Shown one piece after another: positions 6,840 through 7,744 of a stretch of DNA of 7,744 nucleotides. A model generated the notes under the pieces. It was not told the DNA's origin, ran no database searches, and saw nothing but the letters and a program-made list of their open reading frames with translations. The stretch comes from Bacillota bacterium. Lineage in GTDB: Bacteria; Bacillota; Clostridia; Oscillospirales; Ruminococcaceae. The translations under genes were made by a program, and so were the position numbers. The stretch lies in contig JAEWNU010000063.1 of assembly GCA_023456995.1 (NCBI GenBank), forward strand, positions 1 through 7,744, given 5' to 3'. Each line of letters opens with the position of its first letter. Position 1 is the first letter of the stretch.

Positions 6840-7010
6840 GCGTATTTTAATTTAATTTCAGCTTCGCCTTAATGAAGAAGCAGCGCGCTTATGTCTTAAA
6901 AGGCAACACCATCACTGTATTAAATGCTATGACATAAAAGTCTTTGAAACCATCATTTGGCGCAATATTTTTGATTGTAGCGCTATGGGTGCTTTTCAAA
7001 GGGCCTCCCA

Positions 7011-7018
7011 CATAAAAT
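7011..7018 (+). promoter_or_regulatory. Possible sporulation-sigma -10 element before sigK
   Basis: CATAAAAT resembles the -10 of sigma-E promoters (CATACAHT type, one difference) and is close to the CATA-N3-TA of sigma-K promoters. It would start transcription near 7025, about 28 bases before the sigK ATG. A similar CATAAAA occurs at 6933-6939. No convincing matching -35 was found for either, so this rests on the -10 and on what is known of sigK control by mother-cell factors in Bacillus. Confidence 0.3.
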
Positions 7019-7052
7019 GTAAAGTGAAATTCAAGTGAGAGGGCGGAACACT

Positions 7053-7744
7053 ATGTTTTTAGAGACGCTTCTATCAGGGCTGCCACAGCTAATGCGGCTC
7101 CTCTTTGTCTTGCATGTCAGCAGCGGGAATTCTTTTCCCAGGCCGCTTTCAGCTAAAAATGAACGCGAGTGCCTGAAACTGATTCGAGAGGGGGATACAC
7201 AAGCCAGAAATCGCTTGATAGAACACAATTTGCGTCTGGTTGTACACATAATCAAAAAGTATTACTCCAACATCAAAGATCAGGATGATCTGATTTCTAT
7301 CGGCACAATAGGGCTGATTAAAGCGGTTTCAACCTTTGACTATGAAAAAGGCACGCGGTTTGCAACCTATGCCTCAAGGTGTATTGAAAACGAAATTCTA
7401 ATGTATTTCCGCAACCGTAAAAAGACGGCACAGGATGTTTACATATTTGACCCGATTGATACCGATAAGGACGGCAACGCGCTGACGCTGCAAGATATTA
7501 TGGCAGACGAAGGCAGTATCTTTGAAGATATTGAATTTCGTCTGCGCGCGCAGGAACTGCATAACAGCATTGAAAGTGAACTTAACGATCGCGAGCGCGA
7601 TATTGTCATTTTGCGCTATGGTTTACATGGTAAACGCCCACTGACTCAACGCGAGATTGCTCAGAGCATGGGAATATCGCGTTCCTATGTCTCGAGACTG
7701 GAGTCAAAAGCCCTCTCAAAGCTTAGAGAAAAGTTTGAGAAAAA
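7053..7744 (+). CDS. sigK: RNA polymerase sporulation sigma factor sigma-K precursor (3' end outside window)
   Basis: Late mother-cell sigma factor. The frame is open to the window edge, giving 230 codons, so only the last few residues should be missing. Residues 1-21 (MFLETLLSGLPQLMRLLFVL plus H) form a hydrophobic pro-sequence followed by SSGNSFPRPLS, aligning without gaps to my recollection of B. subtilis pro-sigma-K, where SpoIVFB removes about 20 residues. Region 2 follows at about 51-120 (NRLIEHNLRLVVHIIKKYY, DLISIGTIGLIKA, then RCIENEILMYFR). Region 4 at about 177-228 includes the helix-turn-helix LTQREIAQSMGISRSYVSRL. GAGAGGG at 7037-7043 is nine bases before the ATG; an in-frame GTG at 7035 overlaps this site and is less likely. 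The gene is not split by a skin-type element within the visible part. It lies after a terminator and is probably transcribed separately. Confidence 0.95.
   Translation, partial: MFLETLLSGLPQLMRLLFVLHVSSGNSFPRPLSAKNERECLKLIREGDTQARNRLIEHNLRLVVHIIKKYYSNIKDQDDLISIGTIGLIKAVSTFDYEKGTRFATYASRCIENEILMYFRNRKKTAQDVYIFDPIDTDKDGNALTLQDIMADEGSIFEDIEFRLRAQELHNSIESELNDRERDIVILRYGLHGKRPLTQREIAQSMGISRSYVSRLESKALSKLREKFEK

Noticed and set aside
4904..7744. Functional link between the KipI/KipA homologues and sporulation because sigK is adjacent
   Set aside because: A strong terminator separates them, sigK has its own leader, and 5-oxoprolinase is the established role of the complete pxpABC set; adjacency is probably chance.

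Overview
The window looks like chromosomal DNA of an endospore-forming Firmicute, probably a clostridium of fairly balanced base composition. Support comes from a sigma-K gene with its pro-sequence, strong AGGAGG-type ribosome sites, and a 5-oxoproline operon of the Bacillus ycs/kip type. I cannot name a species. No IS element, tRNA, rRNA or CRISPR array was seen.

Layout, all on the + strand. (1) 1-354: C-terminal end of a sigma-54-dependent activator (AAA+ end plus Fis-type helix-turn-helix), cut by the window edge. (2) 516-1616: an unrecognised exported protein, closed by a strong hairpin terminator at 1641-1678. (3) 1679-1900: a regulatory gap with a perfect 22-base palindrome and further GCACAG half-sites (1697-1747), then a -24/-12 sigma-54 promoter (1845-1861) with canonical GG-N10-GC spacing. 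(4) 1901-6779: five co-directional genes, pxpA, a YcsG-like NRAMP-fold carrier, pxpB, pxpC and ycsI (DUF1445, D-glutamate cyclase family), ending at a terminator at 6803-6839. (5) 7053 to the window end: an uninterrupted sigK, open at the right edge.

How the genes work together. PxpA, PxpB and PxpC form the bacterial ATP-dependent 5-oxoprolinase, which opens 5-oxoproline (pyroglutamate) to glutamate. The YcsG-like carrier lacks both metal-binding signatures of true NRAMP metal transporters, so I infer it may import an organic substrate such as 5-oxoproline. YcsI belongs to the family of D-glutamate cyclase and may handle the D-enantiomer or another cyclisable substrate. The neighbouring activator, the palindrome at about -165 and the sigma-54 promoter together suggest an inducible sigma-54 regulon. 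That wiring is inferred from sequence and is the most interesting aspect of the window.
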